Shown: piece after piece, positions 1 to 9,104 of the stretch
Layout: each line of letters opens with the position of its first letter
Numbering within the stretch: position 1 is the stretch's first letter
Source of the DNA: Parahoeflea halophila
GTDB taxonomy: Bacteria > Pseudomonadota > Alphaproteobacteria > Rhizobiales > Rhizobiaceae
Reading direction: 5' to 3'
Length of the DNA stretch: 64,000 nucleotides
NCBI RefSeq assembly: GCF_900220985.1
Contig: NZ_OCPC01000004.1
Location: 395,272-459,271 of the forward strand
The notes under the pieces: generated by a model
The model's database searches: none
Seen by the model: the letters and a program-made list of their open reading frames with translations, nothing else
What the model was told of the DNA's origin: nothing
Program-made: the position numbers and the translations under genes

Positions 1-1
1 G

Positions 2-394
2 CCTGGATCCGCAAACGGATCCGGTGGTGAAGCCACCCGCTACGGCGTGCACTTGATGGAATTGCTGATCAACGGCCTGCTCAAAAAGGGCGCACGGCGC
101 GATCGGCTGGAAGCCAAGATCATTGGCGGAGCCAAAACCATCGCGGGGTTCTCCAATGTTGGTGAAAAGAATGCGGAATTTGCCCAGCAGTTTCTCACCG
201 ACGAAGGCATTCGGATCGTCGGAAGCAACACCGGTGGTGATGTCGGGCGCAAGCTTGAATATTTCCCCGTCAGCGGCCGCGCCAGGCAATACCCGCTGAC
301 CGGATCCGAAATGCAGAAGACGGTGGCACTTGAAACCGTGCCACAGAAAGTTATTGCACCCAAGCCGGCGGATACGTCGATCGAGTTTTTTTAA
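2..394 (+). CDS. cheD: Chemoreceptor glutamine deamidase CheD (C-terminal part)
   Basis: The reading frame is open from the first bases and ends at 394, so only the last 130 residues are present. CheD deamidates glutamines of methyl-accepting chemotaxis proteins and tunes adaptation in the cytoplasm. The visible part has the typical CheD core: a helix with [18 protein letters not shown], then KIIGGAKTI and the late [10 protein letters not shown] segment. The N-terminal region with the catalytic Cys and His lies outside the window. The next gene starts 14 nt downstream, as in the S. meliloti che operon where cheD precedes cheT and fliF. Confidence 0.92.
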   Translation, partial: PGSANGSGGEATRYGVHLMELLINGLLKKGARRDRLEAKIIGGAKTIAGFSNVGEKNAEFAQQFLTDEGIRIVGSNTGGDVGRKLEYFPVSGRARQYPLTGSEMQKTVALETVPQKVIAPKPADTSIEFF

Positions 395-408
395 GGAGTA
401 CCGCGATC

Positions 409-801
409 ATGACGCAATTGCCCTTCGACCACGGCGGCGACACCGGCGAGCCGTTGCGTGAAGTCATGGAACGGATCAGTTCGGAACTGGTCGACGTCGC
501 GCAACTGATCGAGCGGCTGGAACCGCTTTTGTCCAACGGGCGCTCAACAGAGTTTCTGGCTTCACCAGACCATATGCGCGTCATGCAGGGGATTGATCTC
601 GCGGTCCAGAAGACCCACGGCTTGGCGGAGTTCCTTAATGGAATTAGCGAGCGGCTGGAGCCTGAACATCTCATCGACATCACCACGGCACTCAACCTGC
701 TTACCCTGGAGGACATGAAACGGCGGCTGAAGGCCTCGATTCACGAGACCCCTTCCGCCGATGTCTACCAGAAAGCCTCGGGAGACCTCGACTTCTTCTG
801 A
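409..801 (+). CDS. cheT: CheT-type chemotaxis protein (CheZ-like phosphatase candidate)
   Basis: A 130-residue, mostly helical, acidic protein directly after cheD with an AAGGAG ribosome binding site at 393-398. Its position between cheD and fliF matches the small gene called cheT in S. meliloti, whose product helps CheY dephosphorylation and affects adaptation. The helix at residues 55-75 contains D63-L-A-V-Q67, the D-x3-Q arrangement that in CheZ and CheX-family phosphatases supplies the catalytic Asp and Gln. The protein is shorter than CheZ and ends in DLDFF, reminiscent of a CheY-binding tail. Identification rests on synteny and this motif; catalytic function is inference. Confidence 0.72.
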   Translation: MTQLPFDHGGDTGEPLREVMERISSELVDVAQLIERLEPLLSNGRSTEFLASPDHMRVMQGIDLAVQKTHGLAEFLNGISERLEPEHLIDITTALNLLTLEDMKRRLKASIHETPSADVYQKASGDLDFF

Positions 802-833
802 TCCTCCGGGTCTCCGGCAATAGATCATCTTCG

Positions 834-852
834 CGCAAGTTTCGCTGTCTAG
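834..852 (+). promoter_or_regulatory. Flagellar operon motif CRCAAG-N9-YTAR upstream of fliF
   Basis: CGCAAG at 834-839, nine bases, CTAG at 849-852; 53 nt lie between the motif and the fliF start. One of seven copies with identical internal spacing, all upstream of non-flagellin flagellar operons in this window. The YTAR part could be the core of a -10 element and CRCAAG an activator site; the binding protein is not known from the sequence. Confidence 0.6.
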
Positions 853-905
853 TGTGAACTTACCGGTCAATGTGGCCGGCGTCATTTATTGAGCGCGGAT
901 ACAGA

Positions 906-2588
906 ATGAGTCTGTTGAACCAGCTGTCACAAGTCACCAAAAATCTGGCCGGTCTCGGTCAGACGAAGCTGTTGGCCCTTGCGGGGGTTGGCGTCCTGTC
1001 GGTTCTCTTGATCATCGGGTCTGCCATTTTCCTCAACAAACCAACGCGTGAGACCCTCTACATTGGTCTCTCTGGTGAAGACATAAATCAGATCAGCTTG
1101 GTTCTTGCAGAAGCCAACATCGACTTCGCGACCGGCACGGATGGATCTTCCGTCACCGTACCAGCCGGCATGACCAGCCGCGCCCGCATGCTGCTTGCAG
1201 AACGCGGGCTGCCGTCTTCAAACAGCGCCGGGTACGAATTGTTCGACAATGTCGGCTCGCTCGGCCTGACCAGCTTCATGCAGGAAGTCACCCGCGTTCG
1301 AGCGCTCGAGGGCGAAATCGCCCGTACCATCCAGTCCATCAATGGCATTTCTGCGGCCCGCGTCCATATCGTCATGCCGGACCGCGGCAACTTCCGTCGC
1401 GGCGATCAGAAACCGTCGGCATCGGTCATGGTGCGTGGTGGCAGTCTTGCCAACCGCGCTGCCGATTCGATTCGTCACCTGGTCGCCTCATCGGTCCCGG
1501 GTTTGACCGTCGATGAAGTCACCGTGCTCGATGCAACCGGCAAGCTGCTCGCGGCCGGGGACGATTTCTCCAACTCGAACCTCAACCGCTCGCTGTCGAT
1601 TGTGCAGATGGTCCAGACCGAGGTTGAAACCAACATTGAAAAGGCTTTGTCGCCGTTTCTCGGAATTGAAAACTTCCGGGCCAGCGTCAATGCCAAGGTC
1701 AATACAGACAGCCAGCAGATCCAGGAAACCGTCTATGATCCGGAATCCCGGGTCGAACGGTCGATCCGGGTGACCCGGGAAAACCAGACATCCAGCGAAT
1801 CGGCAGCCGGCACTCCGGCCACTGTCGAGCAGAACATTCCCGACCAGGGGCCCGCCGCAACCGATGCTGCCGGGCCGAAGTCCAGCGAACTGGCCGAGCG
1901 CAAGGAAGAGCAGACCAACTTCGAGATCAACTCCAAGACCGTGTCGACTGTGCGCAACAGCTACAATGTCGAAGGTCTGTCGATCGCCGTCGTGGTCAAC
2001 AAGGCACGTATCGACGCCATGCTTGGCGGCGATCCCACAGCTGAACAGACCGCGGCCTACCTCGCCGAACTCGAGCAGGTTGTTGCCTCGGCTTCCGGTA
2101 TCGACGCCGAACGCGGCGACCGTGCCACCGTCACCGTGATGGAGTTCCTTGCCAGTGAAATCCTCACAGCGGAAGCGGCACGTCCTGGTTTCATGGAGAC
2201 TTTGAAGACCCAGCTTGGCACGATCATCAATGCACTGGCGTTCATCACCGTGGCTGTCCTTTTGATCATGTTCGGCTTCCGTCCGCTGCTTCGCGGCACG
2301 GGTGCTGCTGCAAGTCAGGACGAACTCGGCCTGGATGACGAGCTGGAACTGCCAGACTTCTCTCCTGCCGCAATGGGTGCAGGTGGCAATGCGATGGCCA
2401 TGGAGGGCTTCGGCGCGGACTTCGGATTTGGTGAGGAAAGCGAATCCGAACTGGAGCTCGAAGACTCCGGCGCCTTCAATCGTCGCGTCAAGGAAGGTCC
2501 GGAACGCCGTCTCGCGCGCATGGTAGAGATCAACGAAGAGCGAGCAGCCAAGATCCTCAGAAGCTGGGCCTCGAGCGAAGCAGCCTAG
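906..2588 (+). CDS. fliF: Flagellar MS-ring protein FliF
   Basis: 560 residues from the ATG at 906; a start 12 codons earlier is in frame but adds no FliF-like sequence. FliF forms the MS ring in the inner membrane, the base on which rod, switch and export gate assemble. There is one membrane segment at about residues 21-43, a periplasmic YscJ/FliF-type region with the RVHIVMP segment, a low-complexity insert at about 290-345, a second membrane segment at about 440-462 and an acidic cytoplasmic tail. The tail ends in RLARMVEINEERAAKILRSW, the helix that binds FliG. The gene has its own conserved upstream motif and is followed by a 630-nt gene-free stretch. Confidence 0.97.
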   Translation: MSLLNQLSQVTKNLAGLGQTKLLALAGVGVLSVLLIIGSAIFLNKPTRETLYIGLSGEDINQISLVLAEANIDFATGTDGSSVTVPAGMTSRARMLLAERGLPSSNSAGYELFDNVGSLGLTSFMQEVTRVRALEGEIARTIQSINGISAARVHIVMPDRGNFRRGDQKPSASVMVRGGSLANRAADSIRHLVASSVPGLTVDEVTVLDATGKLLAAGDDFSNSNLNRSLSIVQMVQTEVETNIEKALSPFLGIENFRASVNAKVNTDSQQIQETVYDPESRVERSIRVTRENQTSSESAAGTPATVEQNIPDQGPAATDAAGPKSSELAERKEEQTNFEINSKTVSTVRNSYNVEGLSIAVVVNKARIDAMLGGDPTAEQTAAYLAELEQVVASASGIDAERGDRATVTVMEFLASEILTAEAARPGFMETLKTQLGTIINALAFITVAVLLIMFGFRPLLRGTGAAASQDELGLDDELELPDFSPAAMGAGGNAMAMEGFGADFGFGEESESELELEDSGAFNRRVKEGPERRLARMVEINEERAAKILRSWASSEAA

Positions 2589-3218
2589 GCTCGCCGGTAA
2601 GTTCAGGATGAGCCGGGGTGAAACAATCCCGGGCTGGCCGCAATCATCGCTTGGCCAGTATCGTCTGCCTGTTTCACCGCTCTGCCCGGCCAGGCCAAGG
2701 CGGTACTGTATCCACACCGCTTCACCCCTTGCCATGATCCGGACGCAACGGCTCAGCTGGCACCAGGCTTGATGCCCTGCCGGTTCAACATCAGACAGGG
2801 GCTGCTCCCCGACCAGAGCATGAATTGCCGGGAGCAGGCATAACGGCGGAAATCGCGCAAAACCAATCACTTCATCGCGTAAAAAGCCGCGCCAGTGACC
2901 GGAAGGCACAGATTAGGTCGGCCGAATCACTGAAACCGGGTGCAAACCGCTAAAATTCAAGTAAACTGCTCCACAGATTGTTCGGCCTGTCCAGTCCTAG
3001 AAGATGGCTATGTTTTCTCGGGGTGAATTTCGGCACACTGTATCTGCGGGCAAGTGATTCGAGGGTCCTGCCCGTGGTGAAACAAGTGGTGGCGGTTTGG
3101 TCTCGCTGGTGAGGCAATCGGTATCGAGTAGCGTAAGGATGCCGACTCCCTGGCCATGTTGTGGTTCGACGCATGTGCGCAACAGTTGTGGGCGCACAAG
3201 ACGAAATAAGGGGGGCTG
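2589..3218. other. 630-nt intergenic region fliF-visN
   Basis: I see no supported gene here. Short frames on the minus strand lack ribosome binding sites and coding character. An imperfect hairpin (CCGGG/CCCGG around 2613-2632) without a T-run follows fliF and could be a weak terminator. The rest presumably holds the visNR promoter; neither the CRCAAG-N9-YTAR motif nor a TTAA-N7-TTAA box is present, which fits visNR being at the top of the hierarchy. Confidence 0.5.
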
Positions 3219-3890
3219 ATGAACACGCGTGGTTCGTTTATCCATGATCTGGAAGCGCAGCGCACCTGTGGGCATCTGACTGGCGGAATGGATCTGATCT
3301 GCGCTTATGCTGGCGCACGCTCATACCTGCTCGCTCGTACGGACGTGTATTCCGACCGGAACAACGATTTCATTGTCACATCCAACTGGCCCTTCAATCT
3401 GGTTCGCAGGTTTGCCGCGGCCCTGGTTGACTGCGAGGCCCGGACCAGTGAAGTCCGGCGCTGTCTTCAGGCCTTCGAACCTGCCTTTCAGGACATTGAT
3501 GCGCCGCACGATCTATCGAATGATTACGCACCCAGGATGTGCCTGATCCCATTCAATGCCGGCCCTGCACGCATGCTGCTGGCGCTTTTGTTCGAGAAGG
3601 ATGTCTCCCTTTCCAATGATCGGCTCCGCGATGTCGCCCTGGCAGTGGCCTATTACACGTCGCAATACCCTGAGATCGTCTCCACCAACAACGCCCTCTC
3701 CGACCTGACAGTCCGGGAGGTGGAGTGCCTGTCCTGGATTGGCGAAGGCAAGACAAGTGACGAGATTGCCCTGATCATCGGCATCTCCCGCAACACGGTG
3801 AACAACTACATCACCAGTATCATGAACAAGACCGGTGCCAAGACGCGCTCCGAAGCAGTTGCCCTGGCGGTGCGACAGCGGATCATATGA
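3219..3890 (+). CDS. visN: LuxR-family motility master regulator VisN
   Basis: 223 residues. The start is fixed by an in-frame TAA at 3207-3209 and an AAGGGGGG ribosome binding site directly before ATG. The N-terminal part resembles the autoinducer-binding-type sensor domain of LuxR proteins; the C-terminal 60 residues are a LuxR/GerE helix-turn-helix (LTVREVECLSWIGEGKTSDE, then SRNTVNNYITSI). In S. meliloti VisN acts with VisR as a heteromeric activator at the top of the flagellar cascade and switches on rem. It overlaps visR by 4 nt (ATGA), implying translational coupling and equal production of both partners. The order fliF-visN-visR followed by a reverse flhB operon supports the name. Confidence 0.93.
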   Translation: MNTRGSFIHDLEAQRTCGHLTGGMDLICAYAGARSYLLARTDVYSDRNNDFIVTSNWPFNLVRRFAAALVDCEARTSEVRRCLQAFEPAFQDIDAPHDLSNDYAPRMCLIPFNAGPARMLLALLFEKDVSLSNDRLRDVALAVAYYTSQYPEIVSTNNALSDLTVREVECLSWIGEGKTSDEIALIIGISRNTVNNYITSIMNKTGAKTRSEAVALAVRQRII

Positions 3891-4648
3891 CCAAAGGAAG
3901 CACTTTGACGGATTTTGGAGCATCTCAAGACGTTCAGCAGGCCCAGGAGCGAACCCAGGAACGGACAGGAGGTACCGTGCTCGGTGATGGCGCTTCTACG
4001 GCGGATCTGTTTCCCAAGCTGGTAACGATGCAAAGGCTGTGTGGGTCCACGGCTTTCGCCCTGCTGTCGGTCCAGGCACACACCCTGCTCAAACCCGGCA
4101 AGGTCGAATGTGCGATGCAGAGCTCCGGTTCCCAGGCCCTGGTCAACAAGTTCCTTCTGCAGAATTCCGAATTCCTGCTCAAGCACCTCTATTCATCACC
4201 GGTTCCGGTTGTCTTCAACCCGACTGACCCGGCGGTTTTCGCCGCGTCGCCGGCTGTGCTCGCCGATAGCGGAGCCAATGAAGAGCCTCACCTCGCGTTT
4301 CCCGTCCAGCTGGGAACTATGGGTAACGGCATCGTGCTGTTCTTCAATGCCCGTTCTGTGCTCAGCGACGATCTGCTGATCGATCTGCACCGGAAGGCCG
4401 TTTCCGTTGTCCGCGAGAAAATGCGGCTGGCATTTGGCATTTCCGCCGGCGCCGAGAACCTTAATGACCGTGAAATCGAGTGTCTGCAGCTTGTCGGAAA
4501 TGGCATGAAGAGTGAGGCTATCGGCGAGCAGCTCAACCTGTCCGTCCATACCGTGAATGCCTACCTCGGTTCCGCCACCACCAAGCTCAACGCTGTCAAC
4601 CGCATTCAGGCCATCGCGAAGGCCATCCGGCTCGGCATCATTGCCTGA
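3887..4648 (+). CDS. visR: LuxR-family motility master regulator VisR
   Basis: 253 residues, starting inside the visN stop codon. The first 30 residues are Gln/Thr rich and may be less conserved, so a slightly later start cannot be excluded. The central region is a sensor-like domain. The C-terminal LuxR helix-turn-helix covers about residues 192-253 (LNDREIECLQLVGNGMKSEA, SVHTVNAYLGSA). Partner of VisN; both are required for flagellar gene expression in rhizobia. It ends 156 nt before the converging end of the motA-flhB operon. Confidence 0.93.
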   Translation: MTKGSTLTDFGASQDVQQAQERTQERTGGTVLGDGASTADLFPKLVTMQRLCGSTAFALLSVQAHTLLKPGKVECAMQSSGSQALVNKFLLQNSEFLLKHLYSSPVPVVFNPTDPAVFAASPAVLADSGANEEPHLAFPVQLGTMGNGIVLFFNARSVLSDDLLIDLHRKAVSVVREKMRLAFGISAGAENLNDREIECLQLVGNGMKSEAIGEQLNLSVHTVNAYLGSATTKLNAVNRIQAIAKAIRLGIIA

Positions 4649-4804
4649 ACCAAACCGCTTCGGCTGAGAAGGCCGATTGCAGGGCCAGCTCTACTGGCTC
4701 GTACAGGTCTTGAATCCACATGCTGGCATTTGTCGAACGGTTACGCGGCCGGCCGACAGCTTCTACGTTTGCTGGAAACCGGCTCGGAGGACACCAGAAC
4801 CGAG

Positions 4805-5257
4805 TCAGGCGGCCGGAGGAGTGATGTGGACAGCAGACACGAACGGACGAAAGGCTGCTGCGCGCAGGCTTTCAGCCAGCAATAGCGTGTTGTCCTCGGG
4901 GTTTTCCAGCGGCTCGTCGAAATCGATGTGGTTGATTTCAATGCCGCCGCAATCCTGTTCCAGAACCAGTCGGGCGTAGATAGTGACGTTCTGCGGGCGG
5001 ATTTCGAGGTCCAGCACCACACGCGGCTGCCCACCCCAGTCGAGATAATAGTCGCCGCCGATACCGAGCTTGATGGTGCCGGGGAGGAAATACATTTCCG
5101 CGGCTGATGCAACCAGGTCAGCCAGGTCTCCATGCCGTTCGAACCGCAGCATGGAAATGAGATCCGCCACATCGATCAGGCGGAGTTCGCTCGCGACCGT
5201 GCAGATCGCATCCGCGATGATCTTTTCCTGCTCGGCGGAGAATGGATTCTGCTTCAT
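4805..5257 (-). CDS. Conserved protein of unknown function at the end of the motA-flhB operon
   Basis: 150 residues, start codon overlapping the flhB stop by 4 nt, so it is the sixth and last gene of the motA-fliM-fliN-fliG-flhB operon. I recognise no family motif. The first 60 residues look helical and the second half looks like beta strands, with [20 protein letters not shown] followed by a [12 protein letters not shown] turn. There is no signal peptide and no membrane segment, so it is probably cytoplasmic. The coupling to flhB suggests a role in motility or export, but nothing in the sequence shows which. Confidence 0.82.
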   Translation of the reverse strand: MKQNPFSAEQEKIIADAICTVASELRLIDVADLISMLRFERHGDLADLVASAAEMYFLPGTIKLGIGGDYYLDWGGQPRVVLDLEIRPQNVTIYARLVLEQDCGGIEINHIDFDEPLENPEDNTLLLAESLRAAAFRPFVSAVHITPPAA

Positions 5258-6345
5258 GATCGCGCATCCGGAGTTCTGGAATTCTGTTTGGTCGAGTAAA
5301 TCTTATGCACCAACTCGGCTACAGCCTTGTAGAATACTGGCGGAATGAAGTTATCCACTGAGACTTGTGCAAAAATGGAGCGGGCTAACGGCGGGTCTTC
5401 GAAGACCGGAATACCGTTGGCTTCAGCCACTTCACGAATCTTCAGTGCGATAAGGTCCTGGCCCTTGGCGATCACGATCGGCGCGCCGCCTTCTTCGCGC
5501 ACATAGCGAAGCGCAACGGCAAAGTGGGTCGGGTTGGCAATCACCAGTGTCGCCCGCGGTACTTCCGAAATCATCCGGCGGCGCGCCCGGTCCCGGGCAA
5601 GCGAGCGCTGACGGGCCTTGATGATCGGGTCACCGTCGGACTGCTTTAGTTCGTCCTTGATGTCCTGCTTGCTCATTCTCAGGTCCTGGTGCCAGCTGTA
5701 GCGGGTCCACAACAGGTCGACGACCGCAAGTGTCGCCGTACAGATCAGCACCACAACAATGACCTTGCCGGCCATCCGCGCCATATCCGGCGCCACAAGC
5801 GTCGGATCCATGAACATGAAGTCGAGCGAACGGAAATACTCCGTCTGCATCACGACTGCGACGATCATGGAAACGGCGGCAATCTTGAAAATGTTCTTGC
5901 CGAACTCGACAAACCCCTTGGCGCCGTAGATCCGTCCGAAGCCCTTGATGATCGAGATGCGCTCGAGCTTGGGCTGGATGCGGTCGAGGACCGGGCTTGG
6001 CATGTTCTGCAAAACCGAAGCCGAAATACCAAAGCCCATCAGAAGCGCGAAGGCTGGCAGCAGGATACCGCTCGCCTCCCAGAACAGAAGCTGGAACAGG
6101 GCGACAGCATCGCCACCATTGTTGAGCCGCCACCCGTCCGATTGCTCGAACAGATCCCGCAATGTTTCTGTGAAGTGTCCCACGCTGTTAGGCAGAAAAA
6201 ACACAAGGAAGACAAGCATTCCGAGCGTCGACGCGAAGATCGGGACTTCGCGGCTAAAGGGTACATTGCCCTTGTCGACCGCGTCCCGGATCTTTTTCTC
6301 TGTTGGTTCTTCTGTTTTGCTGTCTTTATCTTCGCCTTCAGCCAT
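5254..6345 (-). CDS. flhB: Flagellar export apparatus protein FlhB
   Basis: 363 residues. FlhB sits beside the FlhA/FliPQR gate in the inner membrane and switches export from rod/hook to filament substrates. The N-terminus has the [17 protein letters not shown] segment typical of FlhB; four hydrophobic segments follow (about 33-52, 80-112, 152-167, 190-213). The cytoplasmic domain has the self-cleavage motif NPTH at residues 271-274, so autocleavage between Asn271 and Pro272 is expected. The partner that triggers the switch, MotD(FliK), is encoded at 30.4 kb. It lies 12 nt after fliG in the same operon. Confidence 0.97.
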   Translation of the reverse strand: MAEGEDKDSKTEEPTEKKIRDAVDKGNVPFSREVPIFASTLGMLVFLVFFLPNSVGHFTETLRDLFEQSDGWRLNNGGDAVALFQLLFWEASGILLPAFALLMGFGISASVLQNMPSPVLDRIQPKLERISIIKGFGRIYGAKGFVEFGKNIFKIAAVSMIVAVVMQTEYFRSLDFMFMDPTLVAPDMARMAGKVIVVVLICTATLAVVDLLWTRYSWHQDLRMSKQDIKDELKQSDGDPIIKARQRSLARDRARRRMISEVPRATLVIANPTHFAVALRYVREEGGAPIVIAKGQDLIALKIREVAEANGIPVFEDPPLARSIFAQVSVDNFIPPVFYKAVAELVHKIYSTKQNSRTPDARS

Positions 6346-6357
6346 GTCAGCTCAGGC

Positions 6358-7398
6358 TCATGCAGCTTCAGCAGGTGCGTCTTCACGCAACGTCAACTGG
6401 TCCAACCCGGCAAGCCTGATAGCCTCCTGGGCAATGCTACGCCGTGCGACAGCGATTTCCCGTGTGCTGACGCCAGCAGTACCGGCAGATAGGTCCGATT
6501 CGATCATGCGACGCTGGCGAGCGCCGATAGCAGACAGGACCGCCTCCGTCAGTGTCGGATCAGCACCACGCAGGGCTGTGGTGATGATGTCGCCCGAGAT
6601 ATCGTTGAACAGGGTAACGCGGCTGCGCTGAGGCATCATCAGGATGTCATCGAACAGGAAGATCCGTGGCCGCACTTTCTCCACGGCAGACTTGGAAACG
6701 GTCTCTAGTGCTCCCAGCAGTGATTCCACGTCGGGCTTGGAGAGCTCGTTCATGATCTCGGCCACCTTGACCGAACCGGTGCTGGCCTTTTCTTCCTCGA
6801 TAGCGTTGACGAGATCCCTCACTCGGGCCTCGATGATGTCCGCTGCCCGCGGATTGACGTTTTTCAGGTCGACAGCACGCCGGACGATGTCGACCCGGAC
6901 TTTTTCGGGAAGCTTCATCAGGGTCCGGCCGGCAAAGGCCGTCGGCAGCATTGAAACAATATAGGCCGCGGTCTGCGGATGCTCGCTTTCCAGGAACTTG
7001 CCGACACGGTCGGGATCGGAATCCTGCAGCCGGTCCCAGATCGATGTCTCGTAAGTGGCAAACTGGGTGCGGCGTCCGAGCAAGCCATCGACTTCGTCCG
7101 GCGTCAGGCCTTCCTCGAGGATGCCTTCCATTGCCTTGGCGTTGTCCATCAGGCCGGCGCCTTCGCTGAACAGGTCTTCGAATTCGTTGACCAGGTCTTC
7201 AAGTTCCTGCGGCTTGATAGTGCGCAGGTTCTGGGCATTCTTGATGATTTCCTGCAGTTCTTCGTGCTCGAAGAATTTCAGCAGCTTACCCGCCACCGGT
7301 TTGCCCATTGCGAGCAGCACGGCTGCAGCCTTTTCAGACGGCGTCAGGACTGTGCCGACTTCGGTGCTTTCGGGGGTGAACTCATCATAGCTGGTCAT
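6358..7398 (-). CDS. fliG: Flagellar motor switch protein FliG
   Basis: 346 residues, close to the usual length. FliG is the rotor subunit that contacts MotA and binds the FliF tail. Near the N-terminus is LTPSEKAAAVLLAMGKPVAG, the middle domain has SEHPQTAAYIVSMLP (the EHPQ motif that contacts FliM), and the C-terminal domain has DDILMMPQR and the charged torque helix region ending in SIAQEAIRLA. Separated from fliN by a single base. Confidence 0.97.
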   Translation of the reverse strand: MTSYDEFTPESTEVGTVLTPSEKAAAVLLAMGKPVAGKLLKFFEHEELQEIIKNAQNLRTIKPQELEDLVNEFEDLFSEGAGLMDNAKAMEGILEEGLTPDEVDGLLGRRTQFATYETSIWDRLQDSDPDRVGKFLESEHPQTAAYIVSMLPTAFAGRTLMKLPEKVRVDIVRRAVDLKNVNPRAADIIEARVRDLVNAIEEEKASTGSVKVAEIMNELSKPDVESLLGALETVSKSAVEKVRPRIFLFDDILMMPQRSRVTLFNDISGDIITTALRGADPTLTEAVLSAIGARQRRMIESDLSAGTAGVSTREIAVARRSIAQEAIRLAGLDQLTLREDAPAEAA

Positions 7399-7399
7399 G

Positions 7400-8086
7400 T
7401 TAGTTCGACTTCTTCTGCGGTTCGCCGATGACTTCGATTATCTTGACAGCAAATTTGGTGTCGTCGGTTTCGAGAACTGTAATCTCTCCGCGGCCAATAA
7501 GCTTGCCGTTGACCATGATATCCACAGGTTCGCCGATTTTCCGGTCCAGCGCGATTGTTGCGCCTTCCGACAGGTTCATCAGGCTGGAGACTGCCATGCG
7601 GCTGGAACCCAGGATGATCTGTACGTCAATCGGGATTCCGAGAACCAGGTCCACCCGGTTTGTGCTGCCGCTCGCGCCGATCTTGACGCCGGGGTTGGCC
7701 GAAGGCGACGCCCCGAAATCCTGAACGAGTGACGTGCCGGCACCTGCACCGCCAAGGCCGGGATCGGAGAGATCCGGCGCTCCGCCGAAGTCGTCGCCCA
7801 GACCAGGTGCATCCAGGCCGACGGCGCCAAAGTCGGATGTATCCGCTGTGGCGTCGCCGATGTTGAAGGGATCGTCGGCTGCAGTGTCATCTTCGAAGTC
7901 TGCGCCAAAATCGGAACCAAAGGCTGCTGCGCCACCCATACCATCCACGCTTTCTTCAGTGTGATCCGGCGCCATGCCGGAATCTTTTTTCAATACGTCG
8001 CGAAGGCCACCCACGGCTTCATCAATCGCGCTGTCGTCCTGCGCCGTAAGATCTTCAATGCCATCAAGTGCTTTTTCGCTAGCCAT
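7400..8086 (-). CDS. fliN: Flagellar motor switch protein FliN (long form)
   Basis: 228 residues, about 90 longer than E. coli FliN. The C-terminal 90 residues are the SpoA/FliN domain ([20 protein letters not shown], then [20 protein letters not shown] and [13 protein letters not shown]), which forms the cytoplasmic C ring with FliM. The first 130 residues are an acidic, Gly/Asp/Ala-rich low-complexity extension with repeated DFGAD/DFGG units, as in other rhizobial FliN proteins; its role is not known. It lies in the motA operon between fliM and fliG. Confidence 0.95.
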   Translation of the reverse strand: MASEKALDGIEDLTAQDDSAIDEAVGGLRDVLKKDSGMAPDHTEESVDGMGGAAAFGSDFGADFEDDTAADDPFNIGDATADTSDFGAVGLDAPGLGDDFGGAPDLSDPGLGGAGAGTSLVQDFGASPSANPGVKIGASGSTNRVDLVLGIPIDVQIILGSSRMAVSSLMNLSEGATIALDRKIGEPVDIMVNGKLIGRGEITVLETDDTKFAVKIIEVIGEPQKKSN

Positions 8087-8146
8087 GTAGCTTTATCCCG
8101 TCTGAAGCTTGCCCCGAGCCTGTCATGCGGCTCGCGGGGCGTCATC

Positions 8147-9100
8147 TCATTTAAAATCGGTTTTCCAGTTTTCGTCTGGTCCCGCCTGGCCTTCCACCTT
8201 GACCATGTAACGGGAGCCGGCCCGGCCCAGAGCACAGGTGTACAGCGGTTGTCCGTTTGCGCTCAGGGTCACCTCGATATCGCCATTGTGGGCGAAAGCC
8301 AGCAGGTCACCGGGCTGCAAACGACTGACATCGCCCAGCGCCAGCGGCTGCAGGGCCACGGCTGCCTGCAAGCTGATCTGCGATTTGGATACGCGGTCGC
8401 TCAACCGTTCCGTCCATTCACCCTTTTTGGGATCCGACTTCTTGTCGAGCTTGGCCGGGTTGATCTTGGTCTTGAGCAGAACCGATTGCGGGAGGATCAG
8501 CGTTAGCGGGGCAGCCACCGAACCGAATTCGATATCCAGTGTTATGGCCACCGCGTGGAAATCGGCAATCGGGTCGTCTTCCGCCTCGGGATGCTCGGGC
8601 TGCGGGTTTTTCGCTCGTGCCTTGGCGTCTTGTTTGCTCGCGACCAGGCTCCGGAGGCTGTCATTGAGTTGTTCGAAGACCACCAGCGACATGTCGAGTT
8701 CGATACCCGAAAGTGGCCGGGCTACGACATTGAGCTCGTCAGGGTCGGAGCCGCCCAGCAGGCACTCGACCATACCGATGATCAGCTTGGTGCCGCACAG
8801 GCTGCAGATGTCCGTTGACCAGTTGGCGATCGTTGCTTCGCAATACACGGTATCGCCGGAGAGCTCCGTGAGCAATTCGCGCCGCCTGCCCAGCCTGATG
8901 TCGCCGGGCCGGGCATCGATTGTGACGCCGGTCGCGCTCAGGAACGTTGTCGAGAGAGCCGGGCAAAGGGCGCCGAGCAGGGTCTGGCTTCGTGCCTCGA
9001 TGTCGGCGACGTTCCCCTTGACGCCGATCATCCGGTCCAGAAGGTCCGGATCAAATACCTGCCGGCTGGAATAGATCTGTTTTTCGCTTGCAACACTCAT
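8147..9100 (-). CDS. fliM: Flagellar motor switch protein FliM (divergent)
   Basis: 317 residues. Placement between motA and fliN and the C-terminal SpoA-like domain (GDVSRLQPGDLLAF, then VTLSANGQPLYTCALGRAG) identify it. The middle domain is CheC-like but divergent. The N-terminus lacks the usual EIDALL CheY-binding motif; the closest stretch is DPDLLDRMIG at residues 17-26. This fits the rhizobial system, where CheY changes motor speed rather than rotation direction. The start at 9100 is 4 nt from the motA stop. Confidence 0.9.
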   Translation of the reverse strand: MSVASEKQIYSSRQVFDPDLLDRMIGVKGNVADIEARSQTLLGALCPALSTTFLSATGVTIDARPGDIRLGRRRELLTELSGDTVYCEATIANWSTDICSLCGTKLIIGMVECLLGGSDPDELNVVARPLSGIELDMSLVVFEQLNDSLRSLVASKQDAKARAKNPQPEHPEAEDDPIADFHAVAITLDIEFGSVAAPLTLILPQSVLLKTKINPAKLDKKSDPKKGEWTERLSDRVSKSQISLQAAVALQPLALGDVSRLQPGDLLAFAHNGDIEVTLSANGQPLYTCALGRAGSRYMVKVEGQAGPDENWKTDFK

Positions 9101-9104
9101 CAGA

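Noticed and set aside
1488..2909. 473-codon open frame on the minus strand opposite fliF
   Set aside because: It lies opposite a clear fliF and runs into the intergenic region, has no ribosome binding site and low-complexity shadow composition; typical of GC-rich DNA.
4677..4979. 100-codon plus-strand frame after visR
   Set aside because: Mostly antisense to the operon's last gene, no start signal, no recognisable feature.
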